64,000 nucleotides of DNA from Litomosoides sigmodontis (Eukaryota; Nematoda; Chromadorea; Rhabditida; Onchocercidae), in NCBI GenBank assembly GCA_963070105.1, contig OY718805.1, positions 6,568,001 through 6,632,000 of the forward strand. Direction: 5' to 3'. The notes beneath the pieces were generated by a model. That model was not told where the DNA came from. It ran no database searches and was given only the letters and a program-made list of their open reading frames with translations. A program made the position numbers and the translations under genes. Of this stretch, positions 1 to 14,500 are shown in pieces. How positions within the stretch are numbered: position 1 is the first letter of the stretch; each line of letters begins with the position of its first letter.

Positions 1-931
1 GGGAGAGAGAGAGAGGCGGGAGGGAGGGACAGGAGAGGAAAAAATGATTAATAGATATTCATAAAAGGAGGAGGGCAGTCAGTTCATTAATATACCTTGT
101 ATTGTTGATATAGATAGCAAGCATTTCCCACATTCACAATTTCTCTCTCTCTCCCAGTAACTTTACAATTATCCCATCGGTTTGATTATTTCATTATTTG
201 AAAATGAGGTTATCCGTAGAAATGTCACACTTAAAACTATCATTCCATTTTTTCTTTCATTTCGTCGTTTCCCACAGAAATCCCATCTATTACTAACACT
301 TATCCTTGTAAGGGAAGTGAAAACTCGCTAGCCGCTCAGTGAGTCACTTATTGCCAGCAATTGCACTCGCTCGCTACTCATTTGTTTTTATCTGTGTGTG
401 ATGATTGACTGACTAGCTAGCGCTAGTTACGTGTAATTTTTGCTTTCAGCGCCGTATTGACTGCCGAGTGTTTGCTCAGCGTTAGCTGCTCGCTCTTTGA
501 TTTGATAGTGACACTCTTAGCACAATACTGTGTAACTGTAGTGATTGATAACTGATTAGTGATGAGGAGGAGGAGGAGGGTGAGAGGAGTGATATGAGGG
601 ATGATTGTGGTACTTTGAGTAATGCATTCCAGCATTACAGCAAGCCTCCTTGTCCAGTGGTATTGCTGTTGCTGTTGTAGAAGGGGAGGAGAGGGAAGGG
701 GCGAGCGGGGCGGTATTGTCCGATTGATCATTGAGCATAGGGAACTGTCACTGTTGATAAGGAAGGAATTGAGAGAAGGCGCCCGCTCACTTCACGGATT
801 GACGGGTGGATTAGATCACAATAATGTCTCTCGTACGGCAAGAGGATAGGAGGAGATTAGAGCGGCGGTGAAAGATGATTCTCTTTAGTGTTGTAAAGAA
901 AAGAATTAAACATGATTAAGTATTTCTCGGT
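1..931. other. Intergenic, no supported gene
   Basis: Purine-rich and simple-sequence stretches, including GGGAGAGA at the left edge and a GAGGAGGAGG tract near 564. Short open frames exist on both strands, for example 622-849 with a run of Cys codons from a TGT-rich stretch. None has splice context, family resemblance or balanced composition. I see no gene here. Confidence 0.6.
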
Positions 932-1440
932 TTTATTATTATTATTATTTATTTATTTATCTATTTATTTATTTATTTATTTATCTGTTTATTTATTTAT
1001 TTATTTACTTATTTATTTATTTACTTATTTATTTATTTACTTATTTATTTATTTACTTATTTATTTATTTACTTATTTATTTATTTACTTATTTATTTAT
1101 TTACTTATTTATTTATTTACTTATTTATTTATTTACTTATTTATTTATTTACTTATTTATTTATTTACTTATTTATTTATTTACTTATTTATTTATTTAC
1201 TTATTTATTTATTTACTTATTTATTTATTTACTTATTTATTTATTTACTTATTTATTTATTTACTTATTTATTTATTTACTTATTTATTTACTTATTTAT
1301 TTATTTACTTATTTATTTATTTACTTATTTATTTATTTACTTATTTATTTATTTACTTATTTATTTATTTTTTTATTTACTTATTTATTTATTTACTTAT
1401 TTATTTATTTATCTAATTTATTTATTTATTATTTATTAAT
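932..1440. repeat. TTTA-based minisatellite, 16-bp unit
   Basis: An imperfect array of TTTA tetranucleotides organised into a higher-order 16-bp unit, TTACTTATTTATTTAT, repeated about 25 times between roughly 1,000 and 1,410. A few units are one tetramer short or carry a substitution, such as the T-run near 1,370. The open frame across it, a Leu/Ile/Tyr/Phe repeat, is a by-product of the repeat. Confidence 0.95.
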
Positions 1441-1511
1441 TATTTATTATTTATTATTATTGTTATTATTATTATTTATTGTTATTGTTATTATTATTAT
1501 TATTATTATTG

Positions 1512-2338
<827 letters not shown>

Positions 2339-2446
2339 TTGTTGTTGTTGTTATTTATTATTATTGTTGTTAATTATTTGTTATTAATTATTAATTATTA
2401 TTGATTATTTATTATTTTTATTATCGCCATTATCACCGCAAGAAAC

Positions 2447-2470
2447 ACGAGAGAGAGAGAGAGAGAGAGC
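2447..2470. repeat. (GA)n microsatellite
   Basis: A short GAGAGA run just right of the TTA array. Similar short GA/CT tracts recur at about 2,610-2,630, 2,840-2,880 and 3,800-3,812. Confidence 0.85.
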
Positions 2471-4642
2471 GTAAAGAATGAAGTGAATGGAGCTTACTAT
2501 ATTGATCATGGTCGTTTCGTTTTGCTTTCTCGATCGATCTCCCCTACTCTCTTATTCTTCCCCTCCGTGATTGCCGCCATCATTCGAAGAGTCTCTTTTC
2601 TTCCCTTTCTCTCTCTCTCCCCCTCTCTCATATTGCTTAAAAAAGGTGAAAAAAAAATTCGCAGTTTTGGATATGGTTTTCATTCATACATATACTCGTT
2701 TATTTCATTGCGATGAAACGTCTACGTCTCTCTGCCTGTTTGTCCGTCCTACCAATGAGTTCGATTATTTTAATTAAGGTTTAGCCAAAAAGGCATTGTT
2801 GTCGTTTCATCCTTCGTCTTCTTCCTCTTCTCCGTCTTCTTCCTCTCTCCCTCTCTCTCTTTCTCTGTCCCTTTCTCTCCCTTGTTCTTCTCTTCACTTT
2901 CTTGTCATTTTGAAATTTTGACGAACAAAAACAGTTTTTGCTTTACACACAGAATTTTAGCCTTATTTCTTCGCAACAAAAAGGAAATGACCAATTTTCG
3001 GTTGAATTAGCTAAATTTATGAAATAAGTGGGAATGATTTTGCCATTTTCGTTTTGCCTTCTTTTTTTTGTTTAACATTTCATCACAAAATGAAATTCTT
3101 TGAGTGAAAACATTACTTCTGAAAAAAGAAGACTGAAATTCGTTATGTTTTAGCTGTTCCGTGCTACCTACCACTGAAATTGATATGTGTTGTGTAGAGA
3201 GATGTGCTAAAAGAATGAAATTTAAAACTTTTACTTCGACACGAAGTGTGTTAGTTATAGAGCTAGCTGGAAGGTTATGAAGTGATATTTTACTACGCCT
3301 TCCTTACACTTACACTTTCACTTTCACACATTTCCACAATGTTCCATGCAGTTATTGCTAAAATGATAATTTATATCAAATTTTTTAATCGACGAGGAAC
3401 AATTAATAATTTGTTCGTTGTGCGCATTGCTATTTAATTCCTCTCCATGCACTGATTCTATTGATGGATGAAATTTTTTTCCCGTTCAGCGCATATCAGA
3501 TTTGTATTTATGTATCGTAAATGATCCATTTACATTCACTGTAGTGTTTGTTAATGCCTTTTTTTCTACCCTTCCTTTAAGCATGGCAGGCTTTACTTTA
3601 ATATTTCAAGTTTAATAAATTTGTCTTCAGGGAAATTGGAAGAGATAAGATAAATTAGATCAATGCGGTTTGAAGTGTAGTAGGAATGGTAATTAGCATG
3701 CAAAGTATTGATGACATGTATCTAATCTTTTTGAGGAAGTTTAAAAAATATCCAAAACCGATTGGTTTTTCTAAAAGATCATCTGTAGTGTAGGTGTAGA
3801 GAGAGAGAGATAGAGAAGATAAATGGGTGGCTATGGGATGCTTCGTTTTTTATCTTTATATGTAATCAGTTCGGCTTCAAATTATAGCAATGATAAATGA
3901 GATAAGGAATGAGTTTATGCTTTAAATAATTTATTTAAATTTTGCAAATGTCATTTTGTTGGGAATCTTTAATTCGAAAGTACATATGGGCAGTTTATTG
4001 ACAAATAGTTAAACAAGAAATTCCAATTTTTTTTTGAAATAATCGAGCATTATTTCCACCCACTCTTTTTCCGTCATTCTCTAAAATATATTAAATTCAT
4101 AGCTATCTGCTATCATTTATTTGATCACTTCGTGTTGCCTTTTTAGATGAAAATTGATCGATTCCTACCAGTCAAATGAATAACATCGAAGTTATTGAAT
4201 TTTTGTTTCTTTGATTGATTATTTTGGAGTACGTGAAATGAGACTTTTGTTAGAGTGGAATTATTACCCCTTTCCTATCTTTACGTACGCAAGTACGACG
4301 AACTTCGGTAGCGGTAGTGAAGCGTTGATGATAACAATAACACTGTTCCCGTAGGATCTTTCGCTTCGATGTTATTTAGAGGAAATCGGTTTTGTTGATG
4401 CATTTCCAGATGATATAATTTTAGTATCTTCGATTGGATAATTAGATAATTGAAGGAATTATTCATGTTGACATCGATTAATTTTACACTCTTACGACGG
4501 TGTGTGTAGGCGAAGAGGTAGGGGCTCATGATGATTTATACATATCTAATGAGCCAAGCACATTCTCTGTTGTGATGTGCAATTAAATAGTGGGATTGAT
4601 CGATTTAACAATGGAATAAATCTGTTTTTTTCCCCCCACGTA

Positions 4643-4685
<43 letters not shown>

Positions 4686-5822
4686 TGGGAAGGGGGGGAG
4701 AGAGCATTCTAATTCGCTTTTTCGTTTTCTGTTAATCACTCACTTTCCTCTCTTTCTTAGGACAAATTCAATTTTCACTTTAGCATTAAACGTGATAATC
4801 TATTAGTAAATAATGAAAGTAATGAATTCGCTCTTCTTTACAACCTTCTCCTCTTTGACTTTTGACCTTTTACTTACTTCTTTCACTACTCGGTCCCATT
4901 GTATTACCTAATCTAATTACATTAATTCTTTCCTCATTGCATCTTTTCTCACATGTGCTTTTACTTTTCTTCTCCCCTCACAATGCTTTCCTATAAAAAA
5001 ATCTTTTCTCCACCGTTATCACACACTCTCTCTCACATGTATTCGTGCATATCCCTGCGACTGATCCGGGCAGCTTGTTTGTTGAAATTATCAAAGTGGT
5101 GGATTTTAATACATCGCTTTATTGAACATAGGAGGGAGGCGACTCTGATCCTACCAGCCCATAGGCATTTCAACTGCAGTGATTAATATCAATCACATAC
5201 TGATATACAGATGCAAGGCATGACGAATAATTATCTGATGATTATATATGGTGAGTATTAAAGTCTGAGAGTGCAGCTTCATTAAACTGTGAGTCATTGT
5301 TTTGAGAAAATTGAAACGGTTAAAATGGTCAGCAATGTCCTCTCCTGTCCCGTATATAGGACTTCATTTCTGAGAAATTTATTGAAGAAGGACGAATAGA
5401 TGTTTCTATGTGGAATCTTAATTTTTCCTTCCTTTCTGTGTACCATTCTTTCGAGTGGAAGTGGTCATTTCCCTTCATCACTACGTTCAGAGATATGTTG
5501 TAAACATTTGTTGTTCAATTATTGAAGAATGAAATGATAGATGGCTTTCAGTGATCAAATTGTAATCAATACACACTATCGATGTTGTGATAGTTGATAA
5601 TATGATGATGATCGGCTGTAATAACATTTACACTTTGCTGCTCATTTGTCTTGAGGAATGATATCGTATAGTGTACATCTTATATTTTCCGCTTACAAAT
5701 TTATTAAAATTTAAAATTATAGAAAAGGACTCTTAACGTACTACCTGAAAAATTAATTTTTTCGCGAATTTGATTGATATCATTTTTTCCTCCACAATAA
5801 TATAATGTTGAGTGATTTGCAG
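2471..5822. other. Upstream or intronic region of egl-27, no identified exon
   Basis: AT-rich non-coding sequence with CT-rich tracts and a compound microsatellite at 4,640-4,686. The egl-27-like gene on the right opens in the middle of a BAH domain, so its 5' exons should lie here or beyond the left edge. I could not recognise them. No open frame here shows a known domain. Confidence 0.5.
4644..4686. repeat. Compound (CA)n(GA)n microsatellite
   Basis: A run of alternating AC followed directly by alternating GA, about 43 bp in all. Confidence 0.9.
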
Positions 5823-8800
5823 GGGTAAATGTACGATACGTTTGATTAAAGACATTCGCACGTTACGCGAATGTGACATACAATCGTTGACTGATATTTT
5901 TTTCTCGTTGGTATCATTCGATCCAAATAATAGCAGGCTGGCATCTGTACAAGGTGAAATCCGCGTTGGCGGATCATATCAGGTTTGTTGCGTTTCTTCT
6001 ATAGTTGCTGCTATTTGCTCAGAAGTGATAAAGCAGGAGGAAAGCGGAATGAGAAATAGGCCTGCTTACATGTCGATTTCACTCTTTCACTGCTCGCTTG
6101 TTTGCAAATGTCACTCCTCGAGGTGACGTAGAATATTTGATAGCTTTTTGTGATACATAATAAATTGCTCTTTGGAAAGAATTAACATATGATATTATTT
6201 ATATATGTGAAAGTGATAAAGGACTTTGATGCAAAGAGCAAGAAGTTATCGCGTTCTCTGACTTTTTTTCATTTTGATTTGAAGTTTAACAACTATAATT
6301 GAGTTGATTCTTTCTTCCAAAACATTTCAGTTGCTTCAAAAGTACAAAAAACAATTTTGACCTAATTTGTTTCCCAGGTGGCAGAATAATATTGTTAATG
6401 TCAGTTTTGTTATGTGATATTTTACTGCACGAAAACTCTACTGTCAATCCAAATTTTGTTTTTCTGTGTCTTTTGTCTTTTCTGTATTTTTCATCTTTCT
6501 AACCCTCTCCATTTTCAATTATTAGGAGAAAAGTAACTGGTGAATTGTTGTAGAAGGCTCATAGCTTGACTTTTTATACCCATCTTGGCTGTAGATGAAA
6601 GGACTATTTACCATCAATTAGTATATTTAGATTTGTCGAGATTTGTTTCAGGCGAAATTGCCCCAAATGGAGAGATGCTCTGCGGTGGACGAACAGGATC
6701 GTGATGAATTGCAGTGGAGGCCCGGTTATATTAATGAGGAGAGTGAGCATGTGTAAGCATTTCATTATGACTTTTACCCGTCAAAAATAATTTGATTAAA
6801 TTTGATTATTATAGAGGTGGAAGCTGTATGTCAAGTGTTTTGACAAGCTAATGCGCTAAAGTCAATTTGATAAATGAGATTAATAACTTTCGGTGCAACA
6901 AATCCACTAAATATTCAATTGGAAAAGGTTTTCTTTTCAGCTATAAAAGAGCGACACGTTCATTTCGAATGTTTGCTATGGTTCGAAACGAACAAATTAC
7001 ACAAATGGAGCGTGACTTTAGGACTGGCGATCTATGTATGCATGACGCCATAATTACGGTTAGTAGCTTATGGGTGAATGATTTTTAAACAATTTTACAG
7101 ATGTATTAGTCTCTCCTGATTCTTTTTTCATCGTTTACTTCATTATAGATGAGTGATATAAAAACAGTACTGTTGATTCAGATAAGCTTCTATTACCTCT
7201 TACTGCACAAATTTACATTCATTCTATAGTGATAACAGTTGCATTATTACGTTGCTGTACATTAATGTTTAAGTCATTGATATTAATTTCATCATTTGGA
7301 ATTTCATTCTTCCAGAAATAATTTCTCTTTTTGAGTCATCATATTACTGTTTTATTACTTCTAAAAACTTTTTTTCAGTTGCATAAATGTGATTATAATG
7401 TGAATTATGCCATTGAGGCAATGAATAAAAATGACGAGCATATGCTTAAAGTGACCAATTTTATGAGTGTTGATGATGCGAAGAAATTTGCTCGTGGCAT
7501 TAAAACATATGGAAAAAATTTCTTAAAAATCAAGAAGGAACTACTGCCACATCATCGTCGAGTAAGCTATAATTATCTTCTTGCAGTGATGTAATTTGCA
7601 ATGATGTAGCTCGGTTGCAGTTCATATGATGTAACACTACTGAAAAAGCACTTATTCATATTCATGCGGACACTTTACATAATATATATAGTGTAACAAT
7701 GAGAAGTAGAGTTTATTTTTTCTCTACAATCTCTAGAACATTCCTCACGTTGGCTTGTGGCTGAAGTATTCGGGAAGAAGTTTAATTTCGTTCCAGGATG
7801 AACTAGTGCAATTCTATTATGGATGGAAGAAGACTCGCGATGCAACAAGGCCTAAGCCATTAGCACGACAGCGAAATACGGCAACCGCAACACATCGAAA
7901 ACCAAAGAGTAACCAGTTGAAGGTCATTCGTTTTCTTTTCTACTTTAGTTTTTTGAAATTTCATATTATTGTGCGTTTTTTCGTTTAATTTTCGATGGGA
8001 GTAACCATCTTTTCAAACAAACAATTTAGTGTATAATTTTGAGAGATACTTTTGAATTTCAGGCATCTCGTCCTGGTAGCACCGATTTGGCTGATTATGC
8101 ATCCGCAAGTGAGACTGAAATGGAGGAGTTAGAAAGCGATGGTCGTGCTGCGGCGTATGCCTGTCATCATTGTTACACATCCAGTAATGTTATTTACTAG
8201 TTTTCCCTGGTGTAATTTTTCAACGTGTTGTGCTATCGTTTCATTTGATGATTTAATTCGATATTGATATGAATTTTCTATCATTTTAAGTTTCATGTCA
8301 TAGTCTGCGGCCTCTTTATAGCAAGTTTTCTCATTTCTTTAGAAAGTAAAGATTGGCATCATTCGGGTAGAGAACGTCAGTTGCTGTGTACTGAGTGTCG
8401 AATTTTTTACAAGAAGTATGGACAGCTGCGCCCCGTTGATCGACCAAGCACCGTTCCACCATCATTGTATAAACCGCGAAGTCCTGAAGGCAACGATGAC
8501 GAGGTAGAATACATTTATTTTCTTCATACGAGAGAGAATATTATGTAACTTTTAAAAAATATGTTTGATATATTTTTCGTTCATGTCATTTCATCTGACG
8601 AGAATCCTTAAGACGATAGAACAACGTGAAATATTTAAAACGGACGAGAGAAGAACCAATTTTAGGAACAAGGAGTAAGGACACGCGCCAATAAGAAGGA
8701 AAGACGTGGTACATCGTTAGAGGTGGATAAGAAGGGTATCAGTTCACTAAACGATGGCGAAGCAACGAAACAAAGAAATGGAAAAAGGAAGCGAAATCAT

Positions 8801-11546
8801 GCACAGAACAGTGAATATGTCAGTTGCCTTCCTATTTAATTTACTGCTTCTTATTAGAATTAGAGACGTATGTCTGTCTCATTTGTGCAGTTTAAGGTGA
8901 ACGGAAGTGCAAGGAAGCGCTTTATGAAAGGAGAGAAGGAGGACGAAAATACCGATATGCAGGAGGAAGATGAGCCGGGTGTCAGTTCAGAAGTTCATGC
9001 CACTGATATTTCGCTATCAAACGCTCTAAAGGTTTTTATATTTCGTAATTTGCGAGCATTAATATTGATCGTTGACAGTGATGCATTGCTTCTTCCAACT
9101 TCTATTTATCACGATGTTTGTGCTTAATTCATAATTGTTAATGAAATTTGCAGGGGAATGATGCAGCAGCATCTGCAAAATCAGAGTCAGTTTTGACATC
9201 GCTGAAAGCGGTCAGCAATGATGAAGAAGGGAAGCACTGTGTGGGTCAAGCAAAGACATCCGCGTGTGCGGAAAAGGGAGGACCAAGTGTTGAAGTGCAA
9301 ACCTCTATTGCTCTTTCAACCACCAGTGCTACTGCTGCAAATGAATTGCCTTCTGCTTCTGGCACTGGTCAAAATGAAGTTGCAGAAGCTGTAGAAATTG
9401 CGACGGAACAGCCCAGTACAAGTTTCGTAAAGCCAGTTGATCGGACCCCTCCTGATGTAAGATTTCTTTCATTGCTCACTACTCGTGCCATTGACAGCGT
9501 GAGATTTATGAAACATTTTATACGGTTTTTCGAGCAGCGTTTCTTATAAACTGTGTGCAGCGTGCAGCTTTCTGCTCTCTGATAATTTTTGAAGTTATTG
9601 CAGGAAATGAAAACGGAAGAGGAAGATTCAGATGACGGTTATTGGACCGTAAATGATACCGTTGCAGAAACGACAAAAAATGCATTGCTTATACGAGTTA
9701 TTGATCGGCGCTGTGGTCAAATGTGTGCTCGTACAGATCTAGCCTTTCGGATGAAACCTGGTTCCGAGTGGGATAAGAAGCGAGAAGCTCGTGCTGCGCT
9801 CAAGAATCATATAAATAATACGCAGAAAAAGGTCGTTGGAAATGTTGCTTTTTCACTTCACATTTTGTTCTGAAGGCAGTCTATGTAGCTTTTCGTGTGA
9901 AACCGGGTTTGGAATGACATGAGAAACGAGAAGCTCGTGCTGCGCCCAAGAATCGTACCGCTCAAGATTGTGCTCTCTCTCTACTCCCTCACTGTATCTT
10001 TTCACTTCTTCTTTTCCGTACTCCTGTTAAAAAATAATTTTTCAGCCAAATGAAACGTTCCCAACTCCAGTTACAGTGCCGAAATTGCCATCTGCGCAAC
10101 TTCCACCTCTGTCGGGTACACCAAATGTTGAAGCATTCATGGGAGGTCGGGTTCCCATGAATGGCACTGCTGTTTCTGGTTTACCAGGAATGTTTCCCGG
10201 TATGCCGGATCCACGATTCGGTTTCCTTACTCCTCAGCAGCAGTACGCTATTGCTGTTGAACAGGTAATTCTTTACACTTGTGATATTACCTATCTCTTA
10301 AAAAAGCATTATACTTGATTGGAGTTAACTGTAGTTTGAATTCCTTTTTTGTAGCAAGTTTTTCAAAAGCAAATGGAACAGCAGCTGCGAGCACATCAAT
10401 TAGAGATGATACGAAATGGGGCGAATGGTACAGTAACGACGGGTTCTGCAGTAGCAGGTGTTCGTGATTCTCCATCTCGCGGTGGTACTGCTGCTGCCGC
10501 TGTTAATGCTCATGGATTTCCTGCTAGCATGCTTCCACCACCTTTCCATAATTTTGGAATGGATCCGAGAGCCTTAGCCGCACTTATGCATAATCCACAA
10601 CTTTCTTCACAATTCGGTATGGGTATCGATAGTCATACCGCAGCAATGATGAGTGCCTTGGAGCAGCGAAATAATTTGGAGCAGCGTATGCTCAGTTAGT
10701 TTTCTTTTCTTACTGTCACGTTGTCTGTACTTTGTGCCACAGAAAACATTTATTTATCCGTTCCCAAAATTCACTTATCTACCCCCTTTGTGATGTTCCA
10801 TTTCTGAAGTTGACTTTTGACAAAATTTGGAATTTCAAAAGTATTGCTTTATACGCATAATAACTTAATGAACACCATTACATACATACATGTACATTTA
10901 ACTCAAAAAATGGTGCTGGAGAGCGTCATGCTGAAAAATATATCTACCCATATGATAAGTTCGGCATACTGTTAATCTTGAAAGTATACATATTTACTGA
11001 TAGGAAAAGTACCAGTTAATTGTAGGTATGGCCAGCATGGAAATGTTGGCTCCTGGTGGAATACCGGTTTCTCAAGCACCGCAGTCGCATCTTCATCCGC
11101 ATGCAGCTGCAATGATGCAACATGCGGCTGCTACCCATCCTGGTATCGTTTAATTAATTTTCATCATTGGTGTTTATTCTTACATAAGAATGAAGAGTGC
11201 TATTTTGTGCTTCTGTTTCCTTCCACAGCGTTTAAAAGTTCTTGGAATGCAGAGAGGATCTCGAAATCGCTTTGCGTAATGCGTGGAAGATTGCTAATCA
11301 ACTTATATGGTTTGCATGGTTGCAGGTGATGCACTTCAGTTGCAACAGCTGTTAGCTATGTCAGCAGCGGCGCAGGTCCAGGCGCAGCGTCCTTTCATAG
11401 AGCAAAATGCTCTTTTGCAAATGACAATGATGAATCCGTTCAATAATGAATTGGGATCTCGAATCGTCAATCCTGGCGCAATGAATTCTGATATGATGCG
11501 GCGGCTGCAGCAGGAAGGTGGTTTTGCTGCAGCACAGAGGCCGTAA
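5823..11546 (+). CDS. egl-27: EGL-27/RERE-like BAH-ELM2-SANT-GATA chromatin corepressor (5' end missing)
   Basis: Multi-exon gene of the RERE/atrophin family, nuclear proteins that recruit histone deacetylases. The exon from 5,823 gives the end of a BAH domain (GKCTIRLIKD, then QGEIRVGGSYQ). The next (6,653-6,752) reads KLPQMERCS and an acidic linker. An ELM2-like stretch follows (from about 6,941 and 7,379: HKCDYNVNYAIEAM), then a SANT domain (VDDAKKFARGIKTYGKNF, about 7,460-7,560; FYYGWKKT near 7,820). A GATA-type finger is split between exons near 8,150 and 8,342 (CHHC, later LCTEC). Further exons lie at about 8,666, 8,889, 9,153 and 9,604 (CARTDLAFRMKPGSEW, a RERE-conserved block). The Met/Gln/Ala/Pro-rich C-terminal exons are near 10,046, 10,354, 11,027 and 11,326, ending at a TAA at 11,544. 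The start was not found; EGL-27 identity is by domain order. Confidence 0.86.
9887..9956 (+). pseudogene. Decayed duplicate of an egl-27 exon segment
   Basis: This 70-bp intronic stretch matches coding bases 9,741-9,810 of the preceding exon at about 57 of 70 positions with no gaps. In the original frame it reads AFRVKPGLE, then a TGA where the exon has Trp, then HEKREARAAPKNR. It has no good donor and is followed by CT-rich intron. It looks like a tandem exon duplication that has lost coding ability. Confidence 0.8.
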
Positions 11547-14500
11547 ATGCATGATAATTGACCAATTCTTTTCGACGTTGTAAAATTATGATTAATAGAA
11601 GTAAAAATAAGTCTTTCGTAGAAATGTTTAATTGACTTTTAATAGAAAGGATTGCCAATTAGAAATTTTGCAGCCTTCGTAATTGCTACATTCGATTTAT
11701 CGCTATTTTTAAATAGGGAATCGATGAGATAGATTGTTTTTGCCTTTCATTTATGTGTAATCATAGAAAATATCGAAATGGTATTATTTTTGGATTATTT
11801 ATTTTGAATTTTCCAAGACCAATAAGGCAGTTTTTTTCTTGGATTAATTAGCGATGTGTGATTGATGGCCGTTTGGACATTTTCTTTGCATTCCTGGTTT
11901 TTTTTTGCCTCCAAATGAATGGTTTTGTAAAAGAGAATTGTTTTATTTTAATAATCTTATTTATTAACGTAGTAGATGTTCATACGGCCATCCGTCAGGA
12001 AATTAGCGAATTAACAACGGTAACTCATTTTTTTTCCTACCTGTGGTATTTCCATGGATCACTTTCTCAGGGTTGAGACACTTCTTGAAACGGTGGATTT
12101 CTTTTTTCTAACATGTTGTGTGTTTTGCAGTAAACAGTATCTTTGTTTATTTCATTGGTCTTACTTGGACATATTTGATGTGGAGTTGTTTTGTACATAT
12201 GCAGTTGGCAGTAAGTATTGCTGCGCTTTATCGAGATTTCTCTCGGACACACTTTTTTAATCAGTGGTGCAATCCAGCTCTACAGACCGATGGGAAACCA
12301 TGTGATAGGAAAAGCTCGTCCATTCATTCGGCCTTTTGTCGATATTTTCGTGGAGAAATTCGATGATAAAGCGCTTCTACTCGTGATTTATTGATTCTTT
12401 TGTTCTACAGTTCAGTTTAATCTCAAGAACTGTTGTCACTTGGTATGAGATAGCGGGGTGAATCCCCAGAGCACTCATTTCTCGAATATGTTCGGTTTAT
12501 AATTGACTGACTTGTTTTGTGTGGCTTTCAAATTTTAGCATAACGAAATTGACGATTTTGTTCTTTTTTGCAACATTGAAATGAAAGTTTACGGAAAAGA
12601 ACAGTGTGGAAGCTCTTGGACTGACTGCATTAATCAAAATCGATGTGCAACGGTGTTTTTGTTAGCATTCTGTGAGAGCGGCAGTAGTACTTCATCGTAT
12701 TCAAATTACAATTTCCTAGCTTTTTTTTATTCTCATAATAGGACTGAAGGGGCGGGATTAAATTCGAGCGATGGAACGCGTGAGGTGTTTGTGGTAGTGT
12801 GTCGGTATTTGTCCAGTAATTGAAAGTGGTAGTGAAATTGTGAGCAAAATCATGCGGTTTTTATTTCGAACTGAAGAATGCCTTATTCGATTACGTCATC
12901 CATGTTCTGCATATTCTCAAAAAATAACGAAAAAGGAGCAGTGTTAGGAGCTAGCTTCTTCGGATCATTGTTGCAATGTCGTTAACAACCGGACGGACAA
13001 GAAATCAATTGATGGACGGGACGCATCGTTGGCGGATTTCAGCTCATTAATGGACTTGGCTTCAGATGTAACAAATATTACACTTATTTCCGACCATTCC
13101 TACAAGACGTCAGAGGCATTCTTATCTGGCTGGAAGCATCGCCGCCTCAGTCATGTAAATGCACTATGTAAATAAATAGATGATAAGTGAGTGGCAAAGG
13201 AAGCATTCCCTCGAGATAAACAAGACTATTAAATTGTTAGCGGCATTGCGTTTCATCTTTTCCTCCCTGGAGACTTCTGCATGTCTCTCGGCTCTGAGTA
13301 TTGATAACGGCTCTCGTGCATTTTTTCCGAAGACCTGCACGAGAACAATGGCATAAATTAATTGGGCTGGCCATAAGGCCCAATGAGATTTTGAAAGAAA
13401 GCAACTGTGGCTTGCTTAGAGGGAACTGATAGCAACAGATCCATCCTATTGTTGTTGAGAATCAAAAATTTTAAAAAAACAGCTTAAGCTTTCCGCTTTG
13501 ATAATTGTGCGTAAGCATAACCTTTAAAACTGCGATTGTGTTTTTGCAGGATTTTAGATCTCTTGGGAAGTGAGGAAGTAACATAGTGAAAAGGGACATC
13601 TGAAGGAAACAGATGAAAGAAAAAGTTGTACTTAGTGCCTAATACGGGAGCTCCGAATCAAACGCCACACGGCTAAACACTTTCGCTATCGAATATTCTT
13701 TTTTCGGTTACACGACGGTAACCTTAGACAGTGATATTCTGATGAGTCATACATGAACTTCACCATCTGCATGAATGACGAACGGGGATAAGCGTTAGCA
13801 AGTTTTGCTTACGTAAAACGCGGAAGTGGAAGAGAAAAATGACCTATACGCTAGCTACGTCAAGCTGAAGAAATACTTGGTCTCCTTTAAATGAAACAGA
13901 TGAGGAATTATGTTTTTTTATGTGAAAGTACCGCCATAGGATTCCACTGCATTAGCCAGATTATAACGGGATCCTCAGTGGAATCAATAATCTCTTTTTT
14001 TTCAATTCAACGGATCAAATTAAATGCACATGCGAGGTTCTCGCCTACTCCTCACTGGAATAGTCTGCGTTGCACTTCTTTCACACTTCCCGGCTAGTTA
14101 TTTGACATTAAATGGCTCAGTACATCGAAGTAAATGCTTACAAGCGTTGCACGTCATAAGCCAACGCTTCACCTCAGCGCAAATGTTCACTCTTCTTGAC
14201 AGCAGTTGACCGTGGCCCTTGCATCGCACTATTTTCATTGTAAACTGTGGTCAACGGAGCAAAAAAATCATCAAAATCGTGCAGCGCAATTGCTTTACTC
14301 GATGGGTGTACGTGTCTGAGTAGTTTGATGTCTGTGGAGGAGGTGGGGACGAGTTCACAAAATCGGCTTTTTAAGAAAGTTTTAATGTATTTGGTTGTAG
14401 CATTGAATCTTTTGAAATTCAGATTTATTTGAAGTAAATCTTAAAATATTGGTTTAAACTTAGGCATAAACTACATTTTTGGATTTTGATTAAGCACACT

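Noticed and set aside
622..849. Plus-strand frame with five consecutive Cys
   Set aside because: The Cys run comes from a TGT/TGC simple repeat, with no homology or splice context.
912..1439. 175-codon open frame of Leu/Ile/Tyr/Phe
   Set aside because: It is the translation of the TTTA minisatellite.
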